From an uncultured Clostridia bacterium (lineage in GTDB: Bacteria > Bacillota > Clostridia > UBA1381), in the NCBI GenBank assembly GCA_934463455.1, contig CAKSJU010000004.1, forward strand, positions 1 through 42,947: a DNA stretch of 42,947 nucleotides, written 5' to 3'. The translations under genes and the position numbers were made by a program. The notes beneath the pieces are model-generated. The model worked only from the letters and a program-made list of their open reading frames with translations. It was not told the origin of the DNA and ran no database searches. This document shows, in pieces, positions 18,468-27,461 of this stretch (position 1 is its first letter; every line of letters begins with the position of its first letter).

Positions 18468-20873
18468 ATGTACAATTTTAAAGAAATCGAAAAAAAGTGG
18501 CAGAATAAGTGGGAAGAGGCGGATTGTTTTCATGCGGAAAACGGAAGCTCAAAACCGAAATTTTACGCAATGATAGAATTTCCGTATCCTTCGGGTGCGG
18601 GACTTCATGTCGGACATCCGAGAAGCTATACGGCGCTTGATATTATTGCAAGAAAAAGACGTATGCAAGGGTATAATGTGCTTTATCCGATAGGCTGGGA
18701 CGCTTTCGGACTTCCTACGGAAAATTATGCGATAAAAAACAAAATTCATCCGAAAATAGTTACCGAAAAAAATATTGCTAATTTTAAGCGTCAGCTTAAA
18801 ATGCTCGGTTTTTCATTTGATTGGGACAGAGAAATTAATACTACCGATCCGAATTATTATAAATGGACTCAGTGGATTTTTCTTAAATTGTTTGAGCACG
18901 GACTTGCGTACAAGCAGGAAATGCCGATAAACTGGTGTACAGGCTGTAAGGTAGGTCTGTCAAACGAAGAGGTTGTAAACGGAGTTTGCGAAAGATGCGG
19001 AAGCGAAGTTGTTCAAAGAAGAAAAAGTCAGTGGATGCTTAAAATAACCGAATATGCTCAAAGACTTATAGATGATTTGGATGATGTTGATTATATAGAA
19101 AAAGTAAAGACGCAGCAGAGAAACTGGATAGGACGTTCGGAGGGTGCAGAGGTTACCTTTAAGCTTACTACCGGTGATGAGATGGTTGTATATACAACCA
19201 GATGCGATACGCTTTTCGGAGCGACATATGTTGTCCTTTCTCCGGAGCATGACCTTGTTGCAAAGCTTTTGCCTCAGCTTGAAAATGCCCAAGAGGTGGA
19301 AGAATATATTAAAATGGCAAGCAAGAAATCGGAATTTGAAAGAACTGAGCTTGCAAAAGAGAAAACAGGAGCTATGTTAAAGGGCGTATATGCCATAAAT
19401 CCGGTAAACGGAGCAAAACTCCCGGTTTGGATTTCCGATTACGTTCTTGTAACTTACGGAACGGGTGCTATTATGGCAGTTCCGGCACATGACAGCCGTG
19501 ACTGGGAATTTGCGAAAAAATTCAATATGCCGATAATTGAGGTTGTTTCTGGCGGCAAAAATGTACAGGAAGAGGCATATACAGACGTATATAAGGGCAA
19601 TATGGTAAATTCCGGATTTTTAAACGGACTTCCCGTAAAAGAAGCAATACCGACAATGATTAAATGGCTGGAAGAAAAAGGACTCGGCAAAAGAAAGGTC
19701 AATTTTAAATTGCGCGATTGGGTGTTCTCGCGTCAAAGATACTGGGGTGAGCCTATACCGCTGGTATATTGTGAAAAATGCGGTTGGGTAGCAATTCCGG
19801 AGGAGGAGCTTCCGCTTAAGCTGCCGGAAATCGAAACCTTTGAGCCGGGAGAAAACGGAGAATCTCCGCTTGCAAAAGCGACTGATTGGATAGAAACAAC
19901 ATGCCCGCATTGCCACGGTAAGGCAAAACGTGAAACGGATACGATGCCGCAGTGGGCAGGTTCAAGCTGGTATTTCTTACGATATATGGATCCTCATAAC
20001 AATGACGCGCTTGCATCGGAGGAAGCACTTCGTTATTGGTCACCCGTTGATTGGTATAACGGCGGTATGGAGCATACCACACTTCATTTGCTTTACTCAC
20101 GTTTCTGGCATAAATTCCTTTACGATATAGGTGTTGTTCCGACGAAAGAGCCGTATAAAATCAGAACATCTCATGGAATGATTTTGGGCGAAAATAACGA
20201 GAAAATGTCTAAATCAAGAGGAAATGTGGTCAACCCGGATGATGTTGTAAATGAGTTTGGCGCGGATGCGTTCAGAACATATGAAATGTTTATAGGTGCA
20301 TTTGATCAGTCAACTCCGTGGTCACAGCAGGGACTTAAGGGATGCTACAAATTCATGGAAAGAGTTTGGAACTTGCAGGATATGCTCGTCGATGACGACA
20401 GTATTTCTCCCGAGCTTGAAAAAAGCGTTCATAAGACAATTAAAAAAGTCGGCGAGGATTATGAGCGAATGAAATTCAATACGGCGATTGCCGCAATGAT
20501 GAGCCTTGTCAATGAATTTTATAAGCTCGAAAGAGTTACAAAAGGAGAATATAAAATACTTATAACTCTTTTAAATCCGGTTGCTCCGCATATGACAGAG
20601 GAGCTTTGGGCAAAATACGGAGAAGGCGGATTTTTATCTCTTGCAAAATGGCCTGAGTACGATGAGGATAAGACTGTAGATGATGAAATTGAAATTGTCA
20701 TACAGTTGAACGGAAAAATCCGTGATAAAATGATGGTGCCGGCAAATCTTGACAAAGACGGTACGGAAAAAACCGTTATGGATTCCGATACTGCAAAAGA
20801 ATTGACCGACGGAAAAACTGTTGTAAAGGTAATAGCTGTACCTGGTAAACTGGTAAATATCGTTGTAAAATAA
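18468..20873 (+). CDS. leuS: Leucyl-tRNA synthetase
   Basis: Class I synthetase charging tRNA-Leu, 801 residues, the usual bacterial size. The nucleotide-binding HIGH-type motif is HVGHPRSY near residue 47, the CP1 editing domain (about 215-400) contains TTRCDTLFGATYVV and GTGAIMAVPAHDSRD, and KMSKS is in NEKMSKSRGN. An anticodon-binding domain and the C-terminal tail (EIVIQLNGKIRDK) complete it. An AGAAAGGGA site precedes the ATG. There is no T-box leader directly upstream, so leuS here relies on transcription from rsfS or earlier. Confidence 0.98.
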   Translation: MYNFKEIEKKWQNKWEEADCFHAENGSSKPKFYAMIEFPYPSGAGLHVGHPRSYTALDIIARKRRMQGYNVLYPIGWDAFGLPTENYAIKNKIHPKIVTEKNIANFKRQLKMLGFSFDWDREINTTDPNYYKWTQWIFLKLFEHGLAYKQEMPINWCTGCKVGLSNEEVVNGVCERCGSEVVQRRKSQWMLKITEYAQRLIDDLDDVDYIEKVKTQQRNWIGRSEGAEVTFKLTTGDEMVVYTTRCDTLFGATYVVLSPEHDLVAKLLPQLENAQEVEEYIKMASKKSEFERTELAKEKTGAMLKGVYAINPVNGAKLPVWISDYVLVTYGTGAIMAVPAHDSRDWEFAKKFNMPIIEVVSGGKNVQEEAYTDVYKGNMVNSGFLNGLPVKEAIPTMIKWLEEKGLGKRKVNFKLRDWVFSRQRYWGEPIPLVYCEKCGWVAIPEEELPLKLPEIETFEPGENGESPLAKATDWIETTCPHCHGKAKRETDTMPQWAGSSWYFLRYMDPHNNDALASEEALRYWSPVDWYNGGMEHTTLHLLYSRFWHKFLYDIGVVPTKEPYKIRTSHGMILGENNEKMSKSRGNVVNPDDVVNEFGADAFRTYEMFIGAFDQSTPWSQQGLKGCYKFMERVWNLQDMLVDDDSISPELEKSVHKTIKKVGEDYERMKFNTAIAAMMSLVNEFYKLERVTKGEYKILITLLNPVAPHMTEELWAKYGEGGFLSLAKWPEYDEDKTVDDEIEIVIQLNGKIRDKMMVPANLDKDGTEKTVMDSDTAKELTDGKTVVKVIAVPGKLVNIVVK

Positions 20874-20898
20874 AAAAACATTGCTTTGCTTTATAGCG

Positions 20899-21032
20899 GG
20901 GCTACCGTAGATTGAATACAGTATCATTTTTGCAAAACAGTGCTTTTTGCATGGCACTAATCCGAACACGTGCCTGCTCTTGTCTGCTGTTTTGCAGTTT
21001 TGCCCAATGATACCATTCTTTTGCGGCAGCCC
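20899..21032. repeat. Long rod-shaped imperfect inverted repeat; possible structured RNA
   Basis: A 134-base interval folds end to end. Paired blocks from outside in are GGGCTACCG (20899-20907) with CGGCAGCCC (21024-21032) with one mismatch; GAAT (20914-20917) with ATTC (21015-21018); GTATCATT (20921-20928) with AATGATAC (21006-21013); TGCAAAACAG (20931-20940) with CTGTTTTGCA (20987-20996); GGCAC (20953-20957) with GTGCC (20970-20974). TTTT follows the last block. It may be a small RNA, a MITE-like remnant, or a terminator of leuS. No matching protein frame was seen. TTTTGCGGCAG is also directly repeated at 21019-21029 and 21041-21051. Confidence 0.6.
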
Positions 21033-21075
21033 TTTTAAAATTTTGCGGCAGTGTTATACAGCTGAAAATAGTTAA

Positions 21076-21279
21076 TTTGTACGTGAGGGAAAAGAAGATG
21101 AAATATGCGAATTAATGCTTGATGACGGTACATGGCTCAGAATGCTCGCGGAAGATGCTGCTACAACGTTTGAGAGCTGGGGCAAAGATATAAAATGGAA
21201 TTGTTCGTTGTTTCATTTGACCTTTTCTTACGGTGCATTGTTTTTAGCTGATATTGACCTTGCGAAATTATTTGAATAA
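21076..21279 (+). pseudogene. Unrecognised ORF remnant
   Basis: An open frame from just after a stop at 21073 to TAA at 21277, with no start codon at its beginning. It encodes an acidic, Trp-containing sequence including DEICELMLDDGTWLRMLAED and later DIKWNCSLFH. The only ATG in frame is at 21115, which would give 54 residues and has no ribosome site. The composition looks protein-like, so this may be the tail of a lost gene. I do not recognise the family. It could also be chance. Confidence 0.35.
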
Positions 21280-21379
21280 ATAAAGACACAAAAATATTTT
21301 GAGAATACAATATGATTTATAGGCAAAACATTTAATTTTTTTCGATAAAAAGCGATGTAATTTTTTAAATTATTGCGTA

Positions 21380-21408
21380 TTGAAAAATTTTGTATTTTGC
21401 GGTATAAT
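21380..21408 (+). promoter_or_regulatory. Sigma-A-type promoter
   Basis: TTGAAA (21380-21385), a 17-base spacer and TATAAT (21403-21408). The expected start near 21415 is only about 16 bases before a strong terminator hairpin. Confidence 0.7.
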
Positions 21409-21430
21409 TTATATTATATCGAGCGGTGAA

Positions 21431-21465
21431 AAGCGTAAGTCCGGATAACGGACTTACGCTTTTTG
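21431..21465 (+). terminator. Intrinsic terminator or attenuator before the MATE pseudogene
   Basis: Perfect 13-bp stem AAGCGTAAGTCCG (21431-21443) and CGGACTTACGCTT (21449-21461), a 5-base loop and a run of T. It lies between a consensus promoter and the MATE start, so most transcripts would be about 50 bases unless something prevents termination. Confidence 0.8.
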
Positions 21466-21490
21466 TTGCTTAAAAAACGGAGGTAATCTT

Positions 21491-22320
21491 ATGGAAAATC
21501 AAAATTTTTTAAAGAGTGAAAAATTGGGTAAATTAATGAAGCAGTACGCACTTCCTTGCATAATATCGCTTCTTGTCGGTGCTCTTTACAATATCGTGGA
21601 TCAAATATTTATTGCAAATGCCGACTATCTCGCATCATTTGGAAATGCTGCCAATACGGTTGTTTTCCCGCTGACGGTAATAGCTTTGGCGATTGCTGTT
21701 ATGATAGGTGACGGCTGCTGTGCGTTTTCAAGTATATGCCTTGGAAAAAAAGATTTCGGTGAAGCATCCGAAAGTGTCGGCAATTCGATAGTATGGCTGT
21801 TGTGGGAATTGTAATGAAAGTTTTTCAGATTGTGATTTCGATTGTTGTCGGTATGGCGGCAGGGTGCATTCCTATTGTCGGATATAACATGGGAGCCGGA
21901 GATAAAGGCAGAGTGAAAAAATTGTTTTCAATTCTCCTTTTTGCAGAGGGTTGTGTTGGCTTTGCTGCTTTGATAATTGCGGAAGTATTCCCGCATAACC
22001 TCATCGGAATTTTTGGTGCGGTGGGAGAAAGCATATATTATACAGACTTTGCCGTAAAATCATTCAGAATATATCTTTCAATGGTTGTGCTTGCTTGTGT
22101 GAATAAAGCGGTATTTATATTTCTTCAGGCTATGGGAAAAGCAGCTGCTTCAACTGCACTATCCATGATAAGAGAAGTTTTGCTCGGTGTTGGGTTTGTA
22201 ATTATACTCCCGATGTTTTTAGGACTTGACGGCGTACTTTACTCGATGCCGGTGTCGGACTTATTAACGGCGGTTATTTCGGCTGTTATTGTTATAAATA
22301 CTTACAGACAATTAAAATAA
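21491..22320 (+). pseudogene. MATE family efflux transporter, internally deleted
   Basis: Two overlapping frames belong to one MATE (multi-antimicrobial extrusion) protein. The first (21491-21814) gives the normal N-terminus, KLMKQYALPCIISLLVGALYN-like start and NIVDQIFIA, up to GKKDFGEASESVGNSIVWL, then reads into a stop. The second frame (to 22320) resumes at GIVMKVFQIVISIVVGMAAG and AAGCIPIVGYNMGAGD, which belongs well into the C-terminal half. About 170-180 residues of a usual 450-residue transporter are missing and the frame is shifted, with a junction near 21795-21815. A good ribosome site (GGAGGT) remains. It is almost certainly inactive. Confidence 0.88.
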
Positions 22321-22392
22321 TAAGCGGATGATTTATTAAAAATGTTTTTTCAACTCAAGTGTTGTATTTAGTTTACAAATTTCTAAAAAAAG

Positions 22393-22421
22393 TTGCATTA
22401 TTATACAAAATATGTTATAAT
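22393..22421 (+). promoter_or_regulatory. Promoter for the glycine riboswitch and symporter
   Basis: TTGCAT (22393-22398), 17-base spacer, TATAAT (22416-22421). It places the transcript start about 20 bases ahead of the glycine aptamer. The stretch 22321-22392 shows nothing else. Confidence 0.75.
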
Positions 22422-22449
22422 AAAAAAATGTGAATACAATTTATGAATT

Positions 22450-22523
22450 CTGGAGAGTCTCAGCTTTATGAGCGCCGAAGGTGTATGAAAAAATTTTTTC
22501 AATCTCTTAGGCAAAAGGACAGG
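22450..22523 (+). promoter_or_regulatory. Glycine riboswitch, single aptamer
   Basis: Conserved glycine-aptamer segments appear in order: CTGGAGAG (22450-22457), GCGCCGAAGG (22472-22481), then after a short hairpin arm AATCTCTTAGGC and AAAAGGACAG ending near 22522. These match the GGAGAG / GCACCGAAGGGG / CTCAGGxAAAAGGACAG pattern. Only one aptamer is visible. AAAAGGAC (22513-22520) can also pair with GTCTTTTT (about 22545-22552), followed by AAC, suggesting an alternative terminator fold that ligand binding would prevent (inference; it could also act otherwise). Confidence 0.88.
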
Positions 22524-22634
22524 GCTTAGTCGATTTCATCCGCAGTCTTTTTAACGGCATTGTATACTGATTGCTTTTTCTAAGGGTTTATGATGTGAAA
22601 TTCATATGTAAATCGAAAAGGAGATGGTCAAAAA

Positions 22635-24071
22635 ATGGAAGAATTGACAATGTTGGACAAAATTACAAAAGTCTTGGAGAATATCGACGGTTATGTATGG
22701 GGGATACCGCTGATTGTTCTTATTCTCGCTGTGGGAATTTTACTTACATCCAGAGTAAAATGTATTCAAGTACATAAGCTGCCTTTGGCACTTAAGTATA
22801 TGTTTGACAACGAAGAGGACGGCGAAGGAGAAGTAACAAGCTTCGGCGCATTATGTACGGCATTATCGGCAACAATAGGTACAGGTAATATCGTCGGAGT
22901 TGCAACGGCAATTGCGGGCGGAGGTCCCGGAGCTTTGTTTTGGATGGAGCTTGCGGCATTTTTCGGAATGGCAACAAAATATTCCGAGGGATTGCTCGCA
23001 GTAAAGTACAGAGAAATCGGCAAAGACGGTAAAGTGCTCGGCGGACCTTTCTATTATATAGAGAAAGGTATGGGCGAAAATTGGAAATGGTTGGCAAAGA
23101 TGTTTGCGATTTTTGCCGTTTTGGCAGGACTTTTGGGAATAGGTACAATAACACAGATTAACGGAATTACATCTGCTGTAAAGAATTTCTTTGACCCGTC
23201 TAATCAAATGATTGCTTTTTCAATAGGCGAAAATTCATATTCATGGGTAACGGTTATAGCGGGAGCTTTGGTTACGTTATTTACGGCATTGGTTGTAATC
23301 GGCGGAATAAAGAGAATTTCCAAGGTTTCGGAAATTATTGTTCCTTTTATGGCGGTGTTGTATGTTGTTTCATGTCTTATTCTTATATTTACCAATATAA
23401 CAAAAATTCCGGACGCGATTGCTCTTATTGTTAAGAGCGCATTTGCTCCGAAAGCTGTATTTGGTGCGACAGCCGGAATAACAATAAAGCTTGCCATGCA
23501 AAACGGTATCGCAAGAGGTATTTTCTCTAACGAAGCAGGCTTGGGATCTGCACCGATTGCGGCAGCGGCTGCACAGACAAAAGAACCTGTAAGACAGGGT
23601 TTGGTCTGCATGACAGGGACTTTTTTTGATACTATTGTAATCTGTACAATGACTGGACTTTCAATAGTTCTTACAGGAGCATATAACGACGCTATGTCGG
23701 GAGCTCTTGAGGGTGCGGCGGTTACAACAAAAGCATTTACGGTAGGATTGCCGTTTACAAATTCGGTATGTGCATTTTTGCTTATGATAAGCTTGGTATT
23801 CTTTGCATTTACGACAATTCTCGGATGGGATTACTATTCGGAAAGATGCTTGCAATACCTTGTTGGAGACAGAAAAAATGCTCTCAGAGTATATAAAGTG
23901 CTTTACATATTGGCAGTTTTTGTGGGTCCGTACTTGACGGTATCGTTTGTTTGGACAGTTGCCGATATATTTAACGGTTTGATGGCACTCCCGAATTTAA
24001 TTGCATTGGTTGCATTGAGCGGAGTGGTTGCAAACGAAACAAAGAAATATTTTGAAAGACATAATTTATAG
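22635..24071 (+). CDS. Sodium:alanine/glycine symporter family protein (AgcS type)
   Basis: Inner-membrane Na+-coupled amino-acid importer of 478 residues with about 11 hydrophobic segments. Family motifs are TIGTGNIVGVATAIAGGGPG and GPGALFWMELAAFFGMATKYSEG, and later SNEAGLGSAPIAAAAA. The glycine riboswitch in its leader indicates glycine as a physiological substrate, stronger evidence than the protein sequence, which fits alanine too. AAAGGAGA precedes the ATG. The gene is apparently monocistronic or reads into the Na/Pi gene 40 bases downstream. Confidence 0.93.
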   Translation: MEELTMLDKITKVLENIDGYVWGIPLIVLILAVGILLTSRVKCIQVHKLPLALKYMFDNEEDGEGEVTSFGALCTALSATIGTGNIVGVATAIAGGGPGALFWMELAAFFGMATKYSEGLLAVKYREIGKDGKVLGGPFYYIEKGMGENWKWLAKMFAIFAVLAGLLGIGTITQINGITSAVKNFFDPSNQMIAFSIGENSYSWVTVIAGALVTLFTALVVIGGIKRISKVSEIIVPFMAVLYVVSCLILIFTNITKIPDAIALIVKSAFAPKAVFGATAGITIKLAMQNGIARGIFSNEAGLGSAPIAAAAAQTKEPVRQGLVCMTGTFFDTIVICTMTGLSIVLTGAYNDAMSGALEGAAVTTKAFTVGLPFTNSVCAFLLMISLVFFAFTTILGWDYYSERCLQYLVGDRKNALRVYKVLYILAVFVGPYLTVSFVWTVADIFNGLMALPNLIALVALSGVVANETKKYFERHNL

Positions 24072-24111
24072 TAAATTTGATTATTAGGCTGTAGCATTAA
24101 GGGGCGATTTG

Positions 24112-25854
24112 ATGGATATTTTCAATATACTTGCCATGGTGGGCGGATTATCTTTGTTTTTATTCGGAATGAATATCATGGGAGAAGCATTGGAAAGCCG
24201 GGCGGGAAACAAATTACGTGTGCTGCTCGGTAAGATGACATCGAATAAAGCAGCCGGTTTTTTGACCGGCTGCGGTGTTACGGCTGTTATACAAAGCTCT
24301 TCGGCAACTACCGTCATGGTAGTCGGATTTGTAAATTCCGGTCTTATGAATTTGAAACAAGCAATCAATGTTATAATCGGTGCAAATCTCGGAACGACGA
24401 TTACAAGCTGGATTTTGTCTTTGGGGGTTATCAGCGGAAATACGGTTTGGATAAATCTGTTGAAGCCTTCATCTTTTACACCTATTTTGGCTTTAATAGG
24501 TATTATATTCTATTTATTTTCAAAAAACACAAAAAAGAAAGATACAGGGTTAATACTTTTAGGTTTTGCTACATTGATGTTTGGGATGGAAACAATGTCG
24601 GGAGCTGTTTCGGGATTGGGTGAAAATCAGTATTTCAAACAGTTATTTACCATGTTTAAAAACCCGCTGCTCGGAGTTTTGGCAGGCACGGTTTTGACGG
24701 CAATTATTCAGTCAAGCTCAGCATCGGTGGGGATTCTGCAAGCCCTTGCGGTTACCGGAGGAGTATCGTACGGTGCGGCGATACCTATTATTATGGGACA
24801 GAATATCGGTACTTGTATCACTGCGATTATTTCGGCTGTCGGAGCAAATAAAAATGCTAAGAGGGCGGCTTTTGTACACTTGTCTTTTAATGTAATCGGA
24901 GCAACGGTACTTTTAATTGTTTATTCCGTAATACGAGCTGTTTTTAAACCTGCCTTGTTGGATGTTGCAACAAATCAGGTCGGTATTGCCATGGTGCATA
25001 CGATATTCAATATCCTGTGTGTTATTATTCTTCTGCCGTTAACTTCACAGCTGGAAAAAATAGCGATGAATGTTATAAAAGATACAAATACTCCCGAGAA
25101 AACAGAAGAGCTTGATGACCGTCTTTTGGCAACGCCTTCTCTTGCAATAGAGCAATGCAGGCATGTTGCGTGGGACATGGCTCGGCGTTCGGTAAGAGCG
25201 TTAAAAAACAGCTTAATTACATTTTCCGACTATTCAAAGGAACTGGATGAAAAAATCAGAAGAGATGAAAAAATTACCGACCATTATGAAGATATTCTCG
25301 GCACCTATCTGATAAAATTAAGTTCGCTGAAATTAAGCAGGGAAGACAGCGAAGAGGCAACGGAGCTTTTAAAAATAATAGGAGATTTTGAAAGAATTTC
25401 CGACCATGCCGTAAACATTTTAAAATCTTCGATAGAGCTGAGAGAAAAAGAATTAACTTTAACAAAAACGGCTATGGATGAATTGCAGGTTATATTCGCT
25501 GCAATAAATGAAATTCTTGATTTGTCTCTCGATTCATTTAAAAACGGAGATGTTAAGGAGGCTTTTTGTGTTGAGCCTTTGGAACAGGTTATAGATATTT
25601 TAAAGGAAAAGCTCAGAACAAGTCATATCCTCAGAATGCAGCAGGGAGAATGCAGCATAGAAGTGGGATTTGTCTGGGCAGACTTGCTTACAAATCTGGA
25701 AAGAACTTCAGACCATTGCTCAAATATTGCGGGATGTATTATCGATACAAAGCAGCATAATCTGAATTTGCATGAGTCCTTGAAGAAGACGAAAAAAAGC
25801 AGCGCGGAATATGATAATATGTTCAAAATGTATGCGCAGAAATATAAAATATAA
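24112..25854 (+). CDS. Na/Pi cotransporter family protein with PhoU domain
   Basis: Sodium:phosphate symporter, 580 residues. Two inverted PNaS repeats carry the QSSSA motifs at residues 61-65 and 200-204, each followed by hydrophobic helices, to about residue 315. The remainder (about 340-570) is a helical PhoU-like domain with DFERISDHAVNI and LERTSDHCSNIAG, the metal-binding PhoU motifs. This NptA/YjbB-type fusion handles phosphate import or export with a built-in sensor. The ATG at 24112 after AAGGGGC is chosen over the TTG at 24109. Confidence 0.94.
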   Translation: MDIFNILAMVGGLSLFLFGMNIMGEALESRAGNKLRVLLGKMTSNKAAGFLTGCGVTAVIQSSSATTVMVVGFVNSGLMNLKQAINVIIGANLGTTITSWILSLGVISGNTVWINLLKPSSFTPILALIGIIFYLFSKNTKKKDTGLILLGFATLMFGMETMSGAVSGLGENQYFKQLFTMFKNPLLGVLAGTVLTAIIQSSSASVGILQALAVTGGVSYGAAIPIIMGQNIGTCITAIISAVGANKNAKRAAFVHLSFNVIGATVLLIVYSVIRAVFKPALLDVATNQVGIAMVHTIFNILCVIILLPLTSQLEKIAMNVIKDTNTPEKTEELDDRLLATPSLAIEQCRHVAWDMARRSVRALKNSLITFSDYSKELDEKIRRDEKITDHYEDILGTYLIKLSSLKLSREDSEEATELLKIIGDFERISDHAVNILKSSIELREKELTLTKTAMDELQVIFAAINEILDLSLDSFKNGDVKEAFCVEPLEQVIDILKEKLRTSHILRMQQGECSIEVGFVWADLLTNLERTSDHCSNIAGCIIDTKQHNLNLHESLKKTKKSSAEYDNMFKMYAQKYKI

Positions 25855-25928
25855 ATTCTTTGACATTTTAATTGCGGACAAAGAATATTATTTAACAGTG
25901 CAAAATATTTTGTGGGGAGTGATATTCT

Positions 25929-27062
25929 TTGAAAAGAATTTTAATTGTTATTTTTGGCATATGCTTTCTTACATCATCGTATGCTTTCGCCTCGGAGCCT
26001 TTGCCGGGACTTAATGCAAAATCAATGATTTTAACGGAAGCTTCAAGCGGAGAAATTCTGCATGAATATAATGCTGATGAAAAGCTGCCGATTGCAAGTG
26101 TTACAAAAATTATGACAATGCTTTTGATTATGGAAGCTCTCGATGACGGAAAAATATCTTATGACGATATGGTTCCGGTAAGCGAAAGGGCAATGAGTAT
26201 GGGCGGCTCGACTATGTTTTTGGAAACAGGCGAACAGCTGGCGGTAAGCGATATGCTGAAAGGCATTGCCGTAGCGTCCGCAAATGACGGAGCGGTGGCA
26301 ATGGCTGAATATATTGCCGGAAGCGAAGCGGCATTTGTAGAAATGATGAATGATAAAGCAAAGGCATTGGGCATGAAAAATACAAATTTTGTAAACACTA
26401 ACGGCTTAGATGATGATAATCATTATTCGACGGCACGTGACGTGTCGCTTATGTCGAGAGAACTTATAAAACATAAGAAAATATTTGAATATACAACAAT
26501 TTGGACCGATTCGCTGCGAGACGGAAAATTTCAGCTTGCGAATACAAATAAATTGATAAGGTTTTACAGCGGTGCAAACGGTCTGAAAACCGGATCCACA
26601 TCAAAAGCGATGTGCTGCATATCCGCAACAGCCGAAAGAGACGGGATGCAACTGATTGCGGTAGTCCTCGGTGCACCGACATCAAAAGAAAGATTTGCGG
26701 CGGCACGCGGACTTCTGGATTACGGATTTGCAAATTATTCGGTACGCAAGCTTGCCGAAAAGAATGAAGAAATATGCAGGATATCGGTTATGAAAGGAAA
26801 GTCCTCGGAAATACCGGTTGTTGTTCCTGAAGAGTGCAGCTTGCTTTTAAAAAAGGGAATAAAAGATGAATTCGAAAAAAAGATTGATTTGCCTGATAGT
26901 CTGTATGCTCCCGTAGAAAAAGGAGAGCAGGTAGGCACTATTGAATTTTATATAGACGGAGAACTTAAGAAAAAAGCTGATTTATCAGCAGGAGAGAGTG
27001 TTCAAAAGAAAAATTATTTTTGTTTTTTGGCAGATGCTTTCGCAAAATTGATTTCGTGTTAA
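25929..27062 (+). CDS. D-alanyl-D-alanine carboxypeptidase (DacF/PBP5-type)
   Basis: Exported serine peptidase that trims the terminal D-Ala of peptidoglycan stem peptides. It has 377 residues, a signal peptide ending near residue 21 (SSYAFASEP), then the active-site SVTK at residues 57-60, SAN at 117-119 and KTG at 220-222. A C-terminal beta domain (about 270-350) follows, ending in a short segment (KKNYFCFLADAFAKLISC) that may act as membrane anchor. The start is TTG at 25929, with GGGGAG 9 bases before it. Likely single-gene unit before the T-box. Confidence 0.95.
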   Translation: MKRILIVIFGICFLTSSYAFASEPLPGLNAKSMILTEASSGEILHEYNADEKLPIASVTKIMTMLLIMEALDDGKISYDDMVPVSERAMSMGGSTMFLETGEQLAVSDMLKGIAVASANDGAVAMAEYIAGSEAAFVEMMNDKAKALGMKNTNFVNTNGLDDDNHYSTARDVSLMSRELIKHKKIFEYTTIWTDSLRDGKFQLANTNKLIRFYSGANGLKTGSTSKAMCCISATAERDGMQLIAVVLGAPTSKERFAAARGLLDYGFANYSVRKLAEKNEEICRISVMKGKSSEIPVVVPEECSLLLKKGIKDEFEKKIDLPDSLYAPVEKGEQVGTIEFYIDGELKKKADLSAGESVQKKNYFCFLADAFAKLISC

Positions 27063-27092
27063 AAAAAGTCGAAAAATAGCTGAAAATAGTAC

Positions 27093-27121
27093 TTGACATT
27101 TTGGAAGATGTATGCTATAAT
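27093..27121 (+). promoter_or_regulatory. Consensus promoter of the T-box operon
   Basis: TTGACA (27093-27098), exactly 17 bases, TATAAT (27116-27121). Both hexamers match the vegetative consensus. The start near 27128 gives a leader of about 330 bases before the coding start. Confidence 0.85.
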
Positions 27122-27127
27122 CAAAAT

Positions 27128-27403
27128 ATAATAAAGGCTGTGACGAAGACGGTCGGGAAGTTGTATTTTTAGAGAGTCGGTGGATGCTGCAAACCGATAA
27201 TACGCTTCTCAAGTACCTATCACTTCCGAGCCGAAACACTGAAAGGATGCTTGCTTATTAGGTGTTTTCGTGAGTGCTGCGTTAATGCAAAGGGCTTGAT
27301 AGAGCCTGAGAGGGGTATTCTCTTTAATAGGAGAATGCAATTTGAGTGGTACCGCGGGTGTTATATAACCCGTCTCAAAGTTTTATTTTGAGACGGGTTT
27401 TTT
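27128..27403 (+). promoter_or_regulatory. T-box riboswitch leader
   Basis: Stem I closes with GGCT (27136-27139) and AGCC (27229-27232) and includes AGAGAG (27171-27176) and the GGTGGATGCTGCAAACC distal loop. The T-box itself is GAGTGGTACCGCGGG (27344-27358). The antiterminator pairs GAG with CTC and CGGGT with ACCCG around the bulge TGGTACC, and this competes with the terminator. TGGT should pair with the tRNA end having discriminator A. The specifier codon lies in AAGTACCTATCA (27211-27222) but cannot be fixed by eye; ATC (Ile), GTA (Val) and TAC (Tyr) are all possible, while AGT (Ser) does not fit the A discriminator. Confidence 0.92.
27367..27403 (+). terminator. T-box-controlled intrinsic terminator
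   Basis: AACCCGTCTCAAA (27367-27379) pairs with TTTGAGACGGGTT (27387-27399) and is followed by T. It shares ACCCGTCTC with the antiterminator, so uncharged tRNA binding should allow read-through. Confidence 0.9.
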
Positions 27404-27461
27404 GTATGGCAAAAACATTGCAAAAAAAAACTAAAAATTGCAGAAAGGCAGGAGAAGATTA

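Noticed and set aside
22523..22634. Second glycine aptamer
   Set aside because: No second GCCGAAGG and AAAGGACAG pair is present after the first aptamer.
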